In this document: piece after piece, positions 8,270 to 16,315 of the stretch
How the letters are laid out: every line of letters starts with the position of its first letter
Position numbering within the stretch: the stretch's first letter is position 1
NCBI GenBank assembly: GCA_046292345.1
Contig: JBKBRC010000030.1
Location: forward strand, 1-30,507
Direction: 5' to 3'
Length of the DNA stretch: 30,507 nt
DNA from: JBKBRC01 sp046292345
Lineage (GTDB): Bacteria > Bacteroidota > Rhodothermia > Rhodothermales > Rubricoccaceae
The notes under the pieces: generated by a model
What the model saw: only the letters and a program-made list of their open reading frames with translations
Told to the model about the DNA's origin: nothing
Databases searched by the model: none
Made by a program: the position numbers and the translations under genes

Positions 8270-9165
8270 TGCGCTCGCCGCTCCCCTCGCCGTCCCGCCC
8301 CCTGATGGACGCCACGCCGGACCTCCGGCGCCGGCGCCAGGTCGGGCTGGTTTTCGCCGGCTTCTGCCTGCTCGCCACCATCTTCGGCCTGCTCGTCCTC
8401 GTCGTGCTGCTCGTGGACGTGGCGCGGACGGGGCTGCCGTGGCTCAACACGGGCTTCCTGACGAGCTTCCCCTCGCGCTTCCCAGAGCAGGCCGGGATCA
8501 AGAGCGCCATCGTGGGCTCGGTGTACATGATGCTGCTGACGGCGCTCATCGCGGTCCCCGTAGGCGTCGCCGCCGCGGTCTTCCTGGAGGAGTACTCGCC
8601 GCGCGGGTGGTTTCTCCGGTTCGTTCAGCTCAACATCGCCAACCTGGCCGGCGTCCCGAGCGTGATCTACGGCATCCTCGGGCTCGCCCTGTTCGTGCGC
8701 GCGCTCGCGCTCGAGCGCAGCCTGCTCGCGGGCGCGCTGACGATGGCGCTCCTCGTGCTGCCCATCATCATCATCGCCACGCAGGAGGCGCTGCGGGCCA
8801 TCGGCGACGGGGTGCGCGAGAGCGCCTACGCCCTCGGGGCCACGCGCTCGCAGGTCATCTGGCATCACCTGCTCCCGATGGCCGCGCCCGGCATCCTGAC
8901 CGGCGTCATCCTCGCGCTCAGCCGGGCCGTCGGGGAGACGGCGCCGCTCATTATGATCGGCGCGCTCACGTTCATCGCGTTCCTGCCCGAGAGCGTATTC
9001 GACCCGTTCACGGTCCTTCCCATCCAGATCTTCAACTGGACGTCGCGTCCGCAGGCCGACTTTCAGGCCCTGGCCGCCGCGGCCATCGTCGTGCTCATGG
9101 CGTTCCTCCTCGTGATGAACCTGAGCGCGATCCTCCTGCGCAACTACTTCGATCGCCGGCGCTGA
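8269..9165 (+). CDS. pstA: Phosphate ABC transporter permease PstA
   Basis: A 298-residue inner membrane protein with about six helices (first at residues 25-50, FAGFCLLATIFGLLVLVVLL). The EAA loop (GATRSQVIWHHLLPMAAPG) and LSRAVGETAPLIMIGAL identify PstA. The ATG at 8269 overlaps the pstC stop by one base; an in-frame ATG at 8305 (MDATPDL) is the alternative. The open frame extends upstream to 7423 only as a shadow of pstC. Confidence 0.95.
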   Translation: MRSPLPSPSRPLMDATPDLRRRRQVGLVFAGFCLLATIFGLLVLVVLLVDVARTGLPWLNTGFLTSFPSRFPEQAGIKSAIVGSVYMMLLTALIAVPVGVAAAVFLEEYSPRGWFLRFVQLNIANLAGVPSVIYGILGLALFVRALALERSLLAGALTMALLVLPIIIIATQEALRAIGDGVRESAYALGATRSQVIWHHLLPMAAPGILTGVILALSRAVGETAPLIMIGALTFIAFLPESVFDPFTVLPIQIFNWTSRPQADFQALAAAAIVVLMAFLLVMNLSAILLRNYFDRRR

Positions 9166-9190
9166 CGCGCCCGCGCTGGCCGAAAGCCCC

Positions 9191-10042
9191 ATGCCTCCGA
9201 TCCCCGACTCCTCCCCGGCCAGCCGCCCCCCTATGGCCGACCGGCGACCCGCACCGGCCCCGGCGGCCACCGATGCCGCCGCGTCGGCTCCGGTGAAGCT
9301 CGACGTCGAGGCGCTCAGCTTCTGGTACGGCGCTACGAAGGCGCTCAGCGGGGTCTCGATGAAGATCCCGAAGAACCAGGTCACCGCCTTCATCGGTCCC
9401 TCGGGCTGCGGCAAGAGCACGTTTCTCCGCTGCCTCAACCGGATGAACGAGCTCATCCCGGACACGCGCCTTGAGGGGCGGGTGCTCTTCGAGGGGCGGG
9501 ACATCTACCGCGACGCCGACCCGGTGATGGTCCGCCGGCGCATCGGGATGGTCTTCCAGAAGCCCAACCCCTTCCCCAAGAGCATCTACAAGAACATCAT
9601 CTGGGGACCGCTCATCAACGGATGGAAGGGAGCCCGGGCTGAACGCGACGCGCTCGTCGAGCGCAGCCTCCGCCAGGCGGCCCTCTGGGACGAGGTCAAG
9701 GACCGGCTCGACGAGAGCGCCTACGCCCTCTCCGGGGGGCAGCAGCAGCGCCTCTGCATCGCCCGCGCGCTCGCGCTCGAGCCTGACGTGCTGCTCATGG
9801 ACGAGCCCGCCAGCGCGCTCGACCCGATCGCAACGGCCAAGGTGGAGGAGACCATCCTCGACCTCAAGAGCCGGTACACGATCGTCATCGTGACGCATAA
9901 CATGCAGCAGGCCTCCCGCGTCAGCGACCAGACCGCGTTCTTCTACATGGGCGAGCTCATTGAGATGGCTGACACGGAAACCATGTTCACGCGCCCGGCG
10001 GAGAAGCGCACCGAGGACTACATCACCGGCCGCTTTGGCTGA
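9191..10042 (+). CDS. pstB: Phosphate ABC transporter ATPase PstB
   Basis: A 283-residue cytoplasmic ABC ATPase powering PstCA. Walker A GPSGCGKST is at 69-77, the signature is LSGGQQQRL, Walker B LLMDEPASALDP, and the H-loop sits in IVIVTHNMQQA. The IGMVFQKPNPFPKSIY Q-loop is diagnostic of PstB. The first 33 residues are a Pro/Ala-rich tail that PstB proteins normally lack, so an internal ATG at 9233 (MADRRP) may be the true start. It lies 25 bp after pstA. Confidence 0.96.
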   Translation: MPPIPDSSPASRPPMADRRPAPAPAATDAAASAPVKLDVEALSFWYGATKALSGVSMKIPKNQVTAFIGPSGCGKSTFLRCLNRMNELIPDTRLEGRVLFEGRDIYRDADPVMVRRRIGMVFQKPNPFPKSIYKNIIWGPLINGWKGARAERDALVERSLRQAALWDEVKDRLDESAYALSGGQQQRLCIARALALEPDVLLMDEPASALDPIATAKVEETILDLKSRYTIVIVTHNMQQASRVSDQTAFFYMGELIEMADTETMFTRPAEKRTEDYITGRFG

Positions 10043-10303
10043 GAGCCCGGCTGCCTCCGGCGCCGTGCCCCGCCGGGGCACAGCGCTCCGCGAGAGCCCG
10101 CTCCGCAAGGCCCCCGGCCGAAGGTTCCGGAAGGTTTCGCTCCCCGAGACGCTGCGGCGTTAGCTTGGACGCCGTCCCGCAGCGCCTCGGCGCTGCCGCC
10201 GGGAGTCGCCAGGAACAGCAGCGACCCGAGACGCCCGGCCCTGCACCAGGCGCCTCGGGCCCCGCGCCGTCCCCCGTCCCATCCTCTCCGACCAGTCCGC
10301 CCG
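10043..10303. terminator. pstB-phoU spacer with hairpin
   Basis: A 261-bp spacer. A 7-bp perfect hairpin (GTGCCCC GCC GGGGCAC, 10065-10081) follows pstB by 22 bp and may attenuate transcription into phoU; it lacks a T-run. No gene is visible, so phoU may have its own promoter here. Confidence 0.45.
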
Positions 10304-11017
10304 ATGTCTATCCGCCGTAACGTCGACCGAGAGCTCGTCGCGGTGCGCTCGCTCCTGCTCCGCATGGCTGACCTCGTAGAGGAACAGTTCGCCAACGCAG
10401 TGGACGCGCTCTTCCGCCGCGACCTCGACGCCGCCGCAGCCGTCCACCGCCGGGACGACGAGGTGGACGCGCTCGAGCTGGAGGTGGACCACTTCTGCGA
10501 GCGCGTGCTCGCGCTGCACCACCCCGTGGCCGACGAGCTCCGGATCCTCCTCACGGCCATCAAGATCAACACCGATCTCGAGCGCATCGGGGATCACTGC
10601 AAGAACGTCGCCAAGAACGTGCCGCACGTCGCCGAGGCGCCCGAGGCGCTTGCGGCCACGCGCCTGCGCGAGATGTCTGACGCCGCGCGCGCCCTTTTCC
10701 GCGACGTCTACGACGCCTTCGTCACGCGCGACGCCGCCGCCGCCCGCGCCGTGCTCGCGCGCGACGAGCAGGTCGACCGCCTCCACCGGGAGAACTTCGA
10801 CGCGCTCGTCGCGCACGCGCGGCAGCACCCGGAGCAGGTGGCAGCCGTGGCACACCTGCTGACGGCGGGCAAGGACGTCGAGCGCGTCGCGGACCACGTG
10901 GCCAACATCGCCGAGAGCGTCATCTTCCTGCTCGAGGGCCTCGACGTGCGCCACGGCGGCGCGCCGTCTTCCCCGGCGGAGACCGCGTCTTCGGGCGACG
11001 GCGCGCCGCGCCGGTGA
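10304..11017 (+). CDS. phoU: Phosphate signalling protein PhoU
   Basis: A 237-residue all-helical cytoplasmic protein made of two PhoU three-helix repeats. The metal-binding motifs ERIGDHCKNVAKN (first repeat) and ERVADHVANIAES (second) are both present. PhoU links the Pst transporter to the phosphate sensor kinase and limits phosphate uptake. The N terminus (MSIRRNVDRELVAVRSLLLRM) is typical. The last 25 residues are low-complexity. It is separated from pstB by 261 bp and converges on the metallophosphoesterase gene. Confidence 0.95.
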   Translation: MSIRRNVDRELVAVRSLLLRMADLVEEQFANAVDALFRRDLDAAAAVHRRDDEVDALELEVDHFCERVLALHHPVADELRILLTAIKINTDLERIGDHCKNVAKNVPHVAEAPEALAATRLREMSDAARALFRDVYDAFVTRDAAAARAVLARDEQVDRLHRENFDALVAHARQHPEQVAAVAHLLTAGKDVERVADHVANIAESVIFLLEGLDVRHGGAPSSPAETASSGDGAPRR

Positions 11018-11019
11018 GC

Positions 11020-11059
11020 CCGTCGCCGCCGTGCCCGCAGAGGGGCGCAGCGGCGACGG
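11020..11059. terminator. Hairpin between convergent phoU and phosphoesterase
   Basis: A 10-bp stem (11020-11029 with 11050-11059) with a possible inner GCCC/GGGC stem lies exactly between the two convergent genes and could terminate transcription from both sides. T-runs are absent on either strand, so confidence is moderate. Confidence 0.5.
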
Positions 11060-11070
11060 CGCAGCATGGC

Positions 11071-11862
11071 TCAGCGGGCTTCGCGCAGCATGGCCGCGAA
11101 GTCGTCCGGCAGGCTCGGCTCGGCCTCGATGGCGCGCGCGGCCGCCTCGACGTCGTAGGGCAGGCGCACGAACTCGACCGCGACACGGCCGGCCTCGTCG
11201 CGTTCGGGATCGAGCGTGAGCAGGACGTAGCCCGCGCGCGGGTCGCCGTCTTTGGGCTTGCCGACCGAACCGGTGTTGATCGCGTGCCGCGTGCGCCCGT
11301 CGGCGTCGGTGAGCACGCGGTGGTAGGGCCTGTGCGTGTGGCCGAAGAGCATCACGTCGGCGCCGGCGTCGGTCAGGCGCTTGAGCAGCAGGTCGTCCGG
11401 GCGGTCCTCGAACAGGTACTCGTTGATGCGGCGGGGGCTGCCGTGCACGAGGAGCACCTCGAGCGGCGCGGCGCCGGCCTGGCGCGCAGGCGCGAGCGTG
11501 AGCCGGAGGTGGCGCGGCAGGCCGCGCAGGTAACGCCGCGTGGCCCCGGTCACGGCCGCGTTGGTGTACGCGATGGACTGCGCGCCGCGCGCCTTGTCGT
11601 CGTCGGTGACATAGGCGCAGCCGCAGTCGTCGGAGGCGAGTCCGACGCCCTCGTCGTAGTTGCCGGCGATGGTCGGGATGCCGCGCTCCTGCACGGACGT
11701 GACGACCTCGTTGGGCCACGTCGCATAGCCGACGAGATCGCCGAGGCAGTAGACGGCATCGACCTCGCCCCGCCCGAGCCGGGCGTCGAGGTCTGCAAGG
11801 ACGGCCTCGAGCGCGGGCAGGTTGGCGTGGACGTCGGAGAAGATGGCCAGGGTCGTGGGCAT
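11071..11862 (-). CDS. YfcE/MJ0936-type metallophosphoesterase
   Basis: A 263-residue cytoplasmic calcineurin-like phosphoesterase. The metal-ligand motifs appear in order: FSDVHAN (D-x-H), YCLGDLVGY (GD), AGNYDEG (GN-x-D), VHGSP (H) and FGHTHRPY (GHTH), followed by INTGSVGKPKDGDPRAGY. These fit the small bacterial phosphodiesterase family. The physiological substrate is unknown. The ATG at 11862 gives MPTTLAIFSDVHAN with no extension. It is the last gene of the run that begins with arsR, 23 bp after the stress protein gene; co-transcription is inferred from spacing. Confidence 0.88.
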   Translation of the reverse strand: MPTTLAIFSDVHANLPALEAVLADLDARLGRGEVDAVYCLGDLVGYATWPNEVVTSVQERGIPTIAGNYDEGVGLASDDCGCAYVTDDDKARGAQSIAYTNAAVTGATRRYLRGLPRHLRLTLAPARQAGAAPLEVLLVHGSPRRINEYLFEDRPDDLLLKRLTDAGADVMLFGHTHRPYHRVLTDADGRTRHAINTGSVGKPKDGDPRAGYVLLTLDPERDEAGRVAVEFVRLPYDVEAAARAIEAEPSLPDDFAAMLREAR

Positions 11863-11885
11863 GGGGGCAGGGGAAGGGGGAACGA

Positions 11886-12713
11886 TTACGCGGCCGACGA
11901 CGGCACGAGCAGGACCGGGCGCGCGCTGCGCAGCGCGAGCGCCTCGGCCGTGCTGCCGAGCACGTTCCCAGAGAGGTAGCCGCGCCCGTGCCGTCCGACG
12001 ACCAGGAGGGTGGCGTCTTCTTCGTGGGCCACGCGGCTGATCGCCTCGGAGGCCTTCGAGGCCTGCTCGAGGCGGATGGTGGTCCGCCCGCCCGCGGTCG
12101 CGGCGAGCGCCTCGAGGTGGGCGCGGGCGGCGGCCTCGTCGTCGGCGCCGTCGCCGAGGGCTGTCACGAGGATGAGCCGCTCGGCGCCGTCGGCGAGGGC
12201 GAGCGCGATGCGCTCGGCGGCCGCGGCACTCGCCGAGCCGTCGGTAGCGAGCAGCACGCGGTGCATCTTGGCCAGGCACACGGCCGCACAGCCGGCGTCC
12301 TCGCCGGGCTCGATGCGGTCGAGCAGGACGGGCGTCTCGGCCGTGCGCACGACCTCGGCGGCCGTCGAGCCGATGAGCAGGCGGTAGAGCAGGTTGTGCC
12401 CGCGCGAGCCGATCAGGATCAGGTCGGCCTCGCGGCCGGCGGCGACGATCTCGCCGGGCGGGTCGCCGAGCACGAGGCGGGTCTCGATCTCGAAGCCTTC
12501 GGGGCGCAGGCGGCGGGCGTGCTCGGCCAGCAGCTCTTCGTAGAGCGCATGGTGCTCGGGAGGCGGGGCCGCGCGCGGGTAGCGGACCGGCATCACGTGC
12601 AGCAGCGTGACGCGGGTGGCGCCGAGCGCGCGCAGCTCCGGGAGGCAGCGCAGGAGCGGCGCCGTGGATGGCGAGAAGTCGAGCGGGACGAGGACGTGCG
12701 GGAAGGCGTGCAT
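11886..12713 (-). CDS. Tandem universal stress protein (UspA family)
   Basis: A 275-residue protein made of two Usp domains (about 1-140 and 148-275). Each has the nucleotide-binding signature G-x2-G-x9-G-S: GSRGHNLLYRLLIGSTA in the first and GRHGRGYLSGNVLGSTA in the second, so both halves probably bind ATP. The N-terminal strand HVLVPLDFSPST and the second-domain strand RVLLATDGSAS are typical. Its role is likely general stress tolerance. It starts 11 bp after the small CC/Se-motif gene, which places it in the arsenic operon. Confidence 0.92.
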   Translation of the reverse strand: MHAFPHVLVPLDFSPSTAPLLRCLPELRALGATRVTLLHVMPVRYPRAAPPPEHHALYEELLAEHARRLRPEGFEIETRLVLGDPPGEIVAAGREADLILIGSRGHNLLYRLLIGSTAAEVVRTAETPVLLDRIEPGEDAGCAAVCLAKMHRVLLATDGSASAAAAERIALALADGAERLILVTALGDGADDEAAARAHLEALAATAGGRTTIRLEQASKASEAISRVAHEEDATLLVVGRHGRGYLSGNVLGSTAEALALRSARPVLLVPSSAA

Positions 12714-12724
12714 GCGGGGAGGGG

Positions 12725-13021
12725 TTACATCGTGGCTTCGGCGCCCTCGACGAACAGCGACCGGAGGCCCAGCAGACGGTCGAGCCCGACGCGCAGGGGG
12801 CCGCTGGCCTCGAGGCCGGGCTCGAGGTAGAGCGTGAGCTCGCCGAGAGTGTAGCGCGAGAAAGCCTCAGGGGCGGACGGCGCGGCGGCCTCGGCGACGG
12901 CCAGCGCGACCGTGCCGCCGCAGCAGCCGTGCCGGGGCGTGCGCCGCAGGGTGAGCGCCCCGCCGCGCGCGCGGATGAACGCGGCGGCCTCGGGCGTGAC
13001 GGTGACAGCCGGCGTGTCCAT
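12725..13021 (-). CDS. CC/Se-motif family small protein
   Basis: A 98-residue protein with the pattern of the CC/Se-motif (seleno)protein family: a start resembling V-T-x-E-A followed by an IRARGGALTLR strand and then GCCGG with vicinal Cys33-Cys34. Some relatives carry selenocysteine at this position; here both are plain Cys (TGC-type) codons. Vicinal cysteines suggest binding of thiophilic As(III) or redox chemistry, but no function has been demonstrated that I know of. The ATG at 13021 overlaps the acr3 TGA by one base (TGATG), so it is translationally coupled to the arsenite permease. The longer frame upstream is an acr3 shadow. Confidence 0.75.
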   Translation of the reverse strand: MDTPAVTVTPEAAAFIRARGGALTLRRTPRHGCCGGTVALAVAEAAAPSAPEAFSRYTLGELTLYLEPGLEASGPLRVGLDRLLGLRSLFVEGAEATM

Positions 13022-14184
13022 CAGGCCGGCCCGGCCATGGCAGCCGTGCGCGCGTCGAAGGCCGGCCGCGTTCGGTTGGCGAACCGTACGAGCGCCAGCA
13101 TCAGCGGCACCTCGATCAGCACGCCCACGACCGTGGCCAGGACGGCGCCGCTCGTCACGCCGAATAGCACGATGGCCACGGCTACGGCCATTTCGAAAAA
13201 GTTGCTCGCGCCGATGAGGCCCGCCGGCGCGGCCACGCGGTGCGGCACGCGCCACGCGTACGCCCAGCCGTAGGCGAGCGCAAACACGAACACGGTCTGG
13301 ATCGTCAGCGGGACCGCGATCAGCGCGATGTCGAACGGGCTGGCCAGGATCTGATCGGCCTGGAAGGAGAACAGCAGCACGAGCGTGAGCAGCAGTGCCA
13401 CGATCGTCACCGAGCCGAACCGCGCCAGGAACACGTTGTCGAACCACACGGCACCCTTGGACCGGATGAGGGTCGTGCGCACGGCGTACCCCGCCGCGAG
13501 CGGCACGACGATGTAGAGCAGCACCGAGTAGAGCAGCGTGTCCCACGGCACCGTCACGTTGGCCACGCCGAGCAGCAGCGCCACGATGGGCGCGAAGGCG
13601 ATCAGCATGACGAGGTCGTTGATGGCCACCTGCACGAGCGTGTACGCAGGGTCGCCCTTGGTGAGGTAACTCCACACGAACACCATCGCCGTGCACGGAG
13701 CCGCGCCAAGCAGGATGGCTCCGGCCACGTACTCCCGTGCCAGCGCGCCATCGATGAGCGGAGCGAAAAGGACCTCGAGAAACAGCCACGCGAAGGCGAA
13801 CATCGTGAACGGCTTGACGAGCCAGTTGACGACGAGTGTGACCGTGAGCCCCTTCGGGTGCCGGCGCACGCCGAGCACGCTCCGGAAGTCGATCTGGAGC
13901 ATCATCGGGAAGATCATGGCCCAGATGAGCACGGCGATCGGCAGGTTGACCTGCGCCACCGAGAGCGCCGAGAGCGCGCCCGGCACCGCCGGCACGAGCG
14001 CGCCGAGCGCCACGCCGGCCACGATGCACAGCGCGACCCAGAGGCTCAGGTAGCGCTCGAAGAAGCCGAGATCTTTGTTCTTCCCTTCCAACTCCGGCGG
14101 ATTGCCGGGGGGCGGCGTCTCAGGGGCTGGCCGCCGGTCGGTGCGGGCCGCCGGGGTCTCGGCGGCCGTATGGAGCTTGGACAT
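13021..14184 (-). CDS. acr3: ACR3-family arsenite efflux permease
   Basis: A 387-residue inner membrane protein of the BART superfamily with about ten transmembrane helices. After a 45-residue hydrophilic N-terminal tail come FFERYLSLWVALCIVAGVAL, IWAMIFPMMLQIDF, the conserved Cys-containing GAAPCTAMVFVWSYLTKGDP, and IGASNFFEMAVAVAI, all characteristic of Acr3. It exports arsenite; with ArsA present it may be ATP-driven rather than powered by the proton gradient. The ATG at 14184 (MSKLHT) is chosen. It lies 74 bp after the GDCCVxC-type gene and overlaps the CC/Se gene. Confidence 0.95.
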   Translation of the reverse strand: MSKLHTAAETPAARTDRRPAPETPPPGNPPELEGKNKDLGFFERYLSLWVALCIVAGVALGALVPAVPGALSALSVAQVNLPIAVLIWAMIFPMMLQIDFRSVLGVRRHPKGLTVTLVVNWLVKPFTMFAFAWLFLEVLFAPLIDGALAREYVAGAILLGAAPCTAMVFVWSYLTKGDPAYTLVQVAINDLVMLIAFAPIVALLLGVANVTVPWDTLLYSVLLYIVVPLAAGYAVRTTLIRSKGAVWFDNVFLARFGSVTIVALLLTLVLLFSFQADQILASPFDIALIAVPLTIQTVFVFALAYGWAYAWRVPHRVAAPAGLIGASNFFEMAVAVAIVLFGVTSGAVLATVVGVLIEVPLMLALVRFANRTRPAFDARTAAMAGPA

Positions 14185-14258
14185 GAAGCGTCGGACGGAA
14201 CGTGTCGGGCGAAGCGGTGCCGGGCGAGGGCGCGCCCGGCGAGTCGGGGGGAGGGGGG

Positions 14259-14486
14259 CTAGCCGCAGCGCTGCCCTTGCTGCACGGGTGGGCAGGGGGT
14301 GTCGGCGTAGGAGCAGAAGACGCAGCAGGCGCCTGCGCGCGGCCGGAGGACGGTGCCGCACGCCGCGCAGTCCCAGAAAAACTGGCAGGCGCCTTCGGGC
14401 ATCTCCACGCGCGCCGCCGTCCCGCAGGCAGGGCAGGTGAGCGTGGCGTGCCAGCGAACGGAGGCCGAACCGGAGCTCGTCGTCAT
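14259..14486 (-). CDS. GDCCVxC-type small cysteine-rich protein
   Basis: A 75-residue protein with ten cysteines: C18-x2-C21, C34, C40-x2-C43 and the signature GACCVFCSY at 52-60, followed by a CPP motif. It matches the GDCCVxC-domain (seleno)protein family except that the Asp is replaced by Ala. Some family members have selenocysteine; this one does not. The two CxxC pairs look like a zinc ribbon, and the CC pair could bind As(III). The function is unknown. The ATG overlaps the arsA stop by four bases (ATGA), so it is coupled to arsA. Confidence 0.8.
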   Translation of the reverse strand: MTTSSGSASVRWHATLTCPACGTAARVEMPEGACQFFWDCAACGTVLRPRAGACCVFCSYADTPCPPVQQGQRCG

Positions 14487-16261
14487 GCGTCGGTCGGCTG
14501 GAGGTGGGCCGCGCCGTGGGCCAGCGCCGCGAGCGCCTCCGGCCCGACGGGCGCGTAGGCGGTCACGGGGACGAGCGCGACGCGCGCGGCGTGCTGCTCC
14601 GTGACGGCGCGCAGCTGCGGCGCCTCGGCGCGGGCACGTGCCGCGAGCAGCGGATCGCTCGGGTGGGCGGCGGCCAGGCTCTGGTTGATCACCCATGCGA
14701 ACGGCTCGATCCCGGCGCGCCGGAGGTCGGCCTGCAGACCGGCGGCCTCGAGGACCGGCGTCGTCTCGGGCAGCGTCGCGATGAGGAGCTTGGTGTAGGC
14801 TGGGTCCTGGAGGCGCATGAGCGGCGTCGTCACCTTGCCCGGCAGGCCGGAGGCGTTGCGTGCCACCTCGCGGTGGTAGGCGCCCGTCTGGTCGAGCAGC
14901 AGCAGCGTGTGGCCCGTCGGCGCGGTGTCGAGCACGACAAAGCCGCGCGCGGCCTCGCGCACGACACGCGAGAAGGCGTGGAACACGGCCACCTCCTCGG
15001 TGCACGGGCTGCGGAGGTCCTCTTCGAGTAGCCGCCGCCCGTCGTCGTCGAGGCCCTTGCCCTTGGTGGCGAGGACGTGCTCGGTGTAGCGGCGCGTCTC
15101 CTCGGCCGGGTCGATGCGGCTGAGTGCGAGGCCCTCGACCTCGGTAGCGAGCGCGTGCTCGAGGTGCGCCGCCGGGTCGGTCGTGGAGAGGCGGACGGCG
15201 TGGCCGCGCCGGGCGAGCTCGACGGCCACGGCCGCCGCGATCGTCGTCTTGCCCACGCCGCCCTTGCCCATCACCATCACGAGGCCCTTGCCCTCGGCCT
15301 CGATGGCGTCGACGAGGTGGGCCAGCGGCGGGAGGTCGGGCGCCTCGAGCGGCGCGGCGTCGGGCACGGGCAGCGCCTCGTCCGAGACGAGCGCGCGGAG
15401 GGCGTCCACGCCGACAAGGTTGTGCGCCCGCAGGGCGACCGTCTCGGTGGGCACGTCGCGCAGCGCCTCGGGCATGCGGGCCATCGCCTCGCGCTGCCGC
15501 GCCTCGAGCGCGGCGGCGAGCGCGTCCGAGGGGTCGGTTGCCTCGAAGACGCCGTTGACGACGAGCCGCTGGCTGTTCACGCCGAGCGCCGCCAGTTCAG
15601 CGCTGCTTCGGGCCGCCTCAGCCAGGGCCGACGTCTCGGGCCGCGTGACGAGCACGAGCGTCGTCTGGTCGCGGTCGCCGAGGGCCTCGACGGCGGCGGC
15701 GTACTGCGCCCGCTGCGCCTGGAGCCCGGAGGCCGGGCCGAGGCACGACGCCCCGTCCGGGTTCGTGTCGATGAAGTCGCTCCACGCCGCCGGGAGCTGG
15801 AGGAGGCGGAGCGTGTGCCCCGTCGGCGCCGTGTCGAAGACGACGTGGTCGAAGTCTTCCACGAGCGCGGGGTCGGTCAGCAGCCGCGTGAACGCGTCGA
15901 ACGAGGCGATCTCGGTCGTGCACGCGCCCGAGAGGCTCTCGGTCATCTGCGCAAGCGCAGCCTCGGGCAGCACGCCGCGGACGGGCCCGATGACCCGCTC
16001 GCGGTAGGCCCCGGCGGCGGCCTCGGGGTCGATGTTGAACGTCGAGAGGCCCGGCACGGCCGGCACCGGCCCGATCTGATCCGTGACCTCGGCCTCGAGA
16101 ACCTGCCCAAGGTTCGAGGCGGGGTCGGTCGAGACGAGCAGGACGCGGCGGCCGGCGTCGGCGAGCGCGACGGCCGTGGCCGTGGCGAGGCTCGTCTTGC
16201 CGACGCCGCCCTTGCCGGTGAAGAAGAGGTGGCGCGTGGGGTGTTCGATGACGTGGAGCAT
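14483..16261 (-). CDS. arsA: Arsenite efflux pump ATPase ArsA (two-domain)
   Basis: A 592-residue cytoplasmic ATPase with both halves present. P-loops GKGGVGKT lie at 16-23 and 332-339, each followed by the DTAPTGHT signature (143-150 and its second-half partner). The three metalloid-binding cysteines of the characterised enzyme are conserved in context: GAC114TTEIASF, SC173LGP and SPC420TEEVAVF. ArsA accepts As(III) from ArsD and energises the efflux permease, here ACR3 rather than ArsB. It starts 54 bp after the arsM-arsD fusion, whose second part is its expected chaperone, and overlaps the next gene by four bases. Confidence 0.96.
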   Translation of the reverse strand: MLHVIEHPTRHLFFTGKGGVGKTSLATATAVALADAGRRVLLVSTDPASNLGQVLEAEVTDQIGPVPAVPGLSTFNIDPEAAAGAYRERVIGPVRGVLPEAALAQMTESLSGACTTEIASFDAFTRLLTDPALVEDFDHVVFDTAPTGHTLRLLQLPAAWSDFIDTNPDGASCLGPASGLQAQRAQYAAAVEALGDRDQTTLVLVTRPETSALAEAARSSAELAALGVNSQRLVVNGVFEATDPSDALAAALEARQREAMARMPEALRDVPTETVALRAHNLVGVDALRALVSDEALPVPDAAPLEAPDLPPLAHLVDAIEAEGKGLVMVMGKGGVGKTTIAAAVAVELARRGHAVRLSTTDPAAHLEHALATEVEGLALSRIDPAEETRRYTEHVLATKGKGLDDDGRRLLEEDLRSPCTEEVAVFHAFSRVVREAARGFVVLDTAPTGHTLLLLDQTGAYHREVARNASGLPGKVTTPLMRLQDPAYTKLLIATLPETTPVLEAAGLQADLRRAGIEPFAWVINQSLAAAHPSDPLLAARARAEAPQLRAVTEQHAARVALVPVTAYAPVGPEALAALAHGAAHLQPTDA

Positions 16262-16315
16262 GAGACGTGGGGGCGGGAGGGACGGCCGGGGCCTGGCAGC
16301 GCGCGCGGCCGGTTC

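Noticed and set aside
12725..14486. Selenocysteine in the CC/Se-motif and GDCCVxC-type proteins
   Set aside because: Both have ordinary Cys codons at the signature and no in-frame TGA inside the domains; no SECIS-like hairpin was identified.
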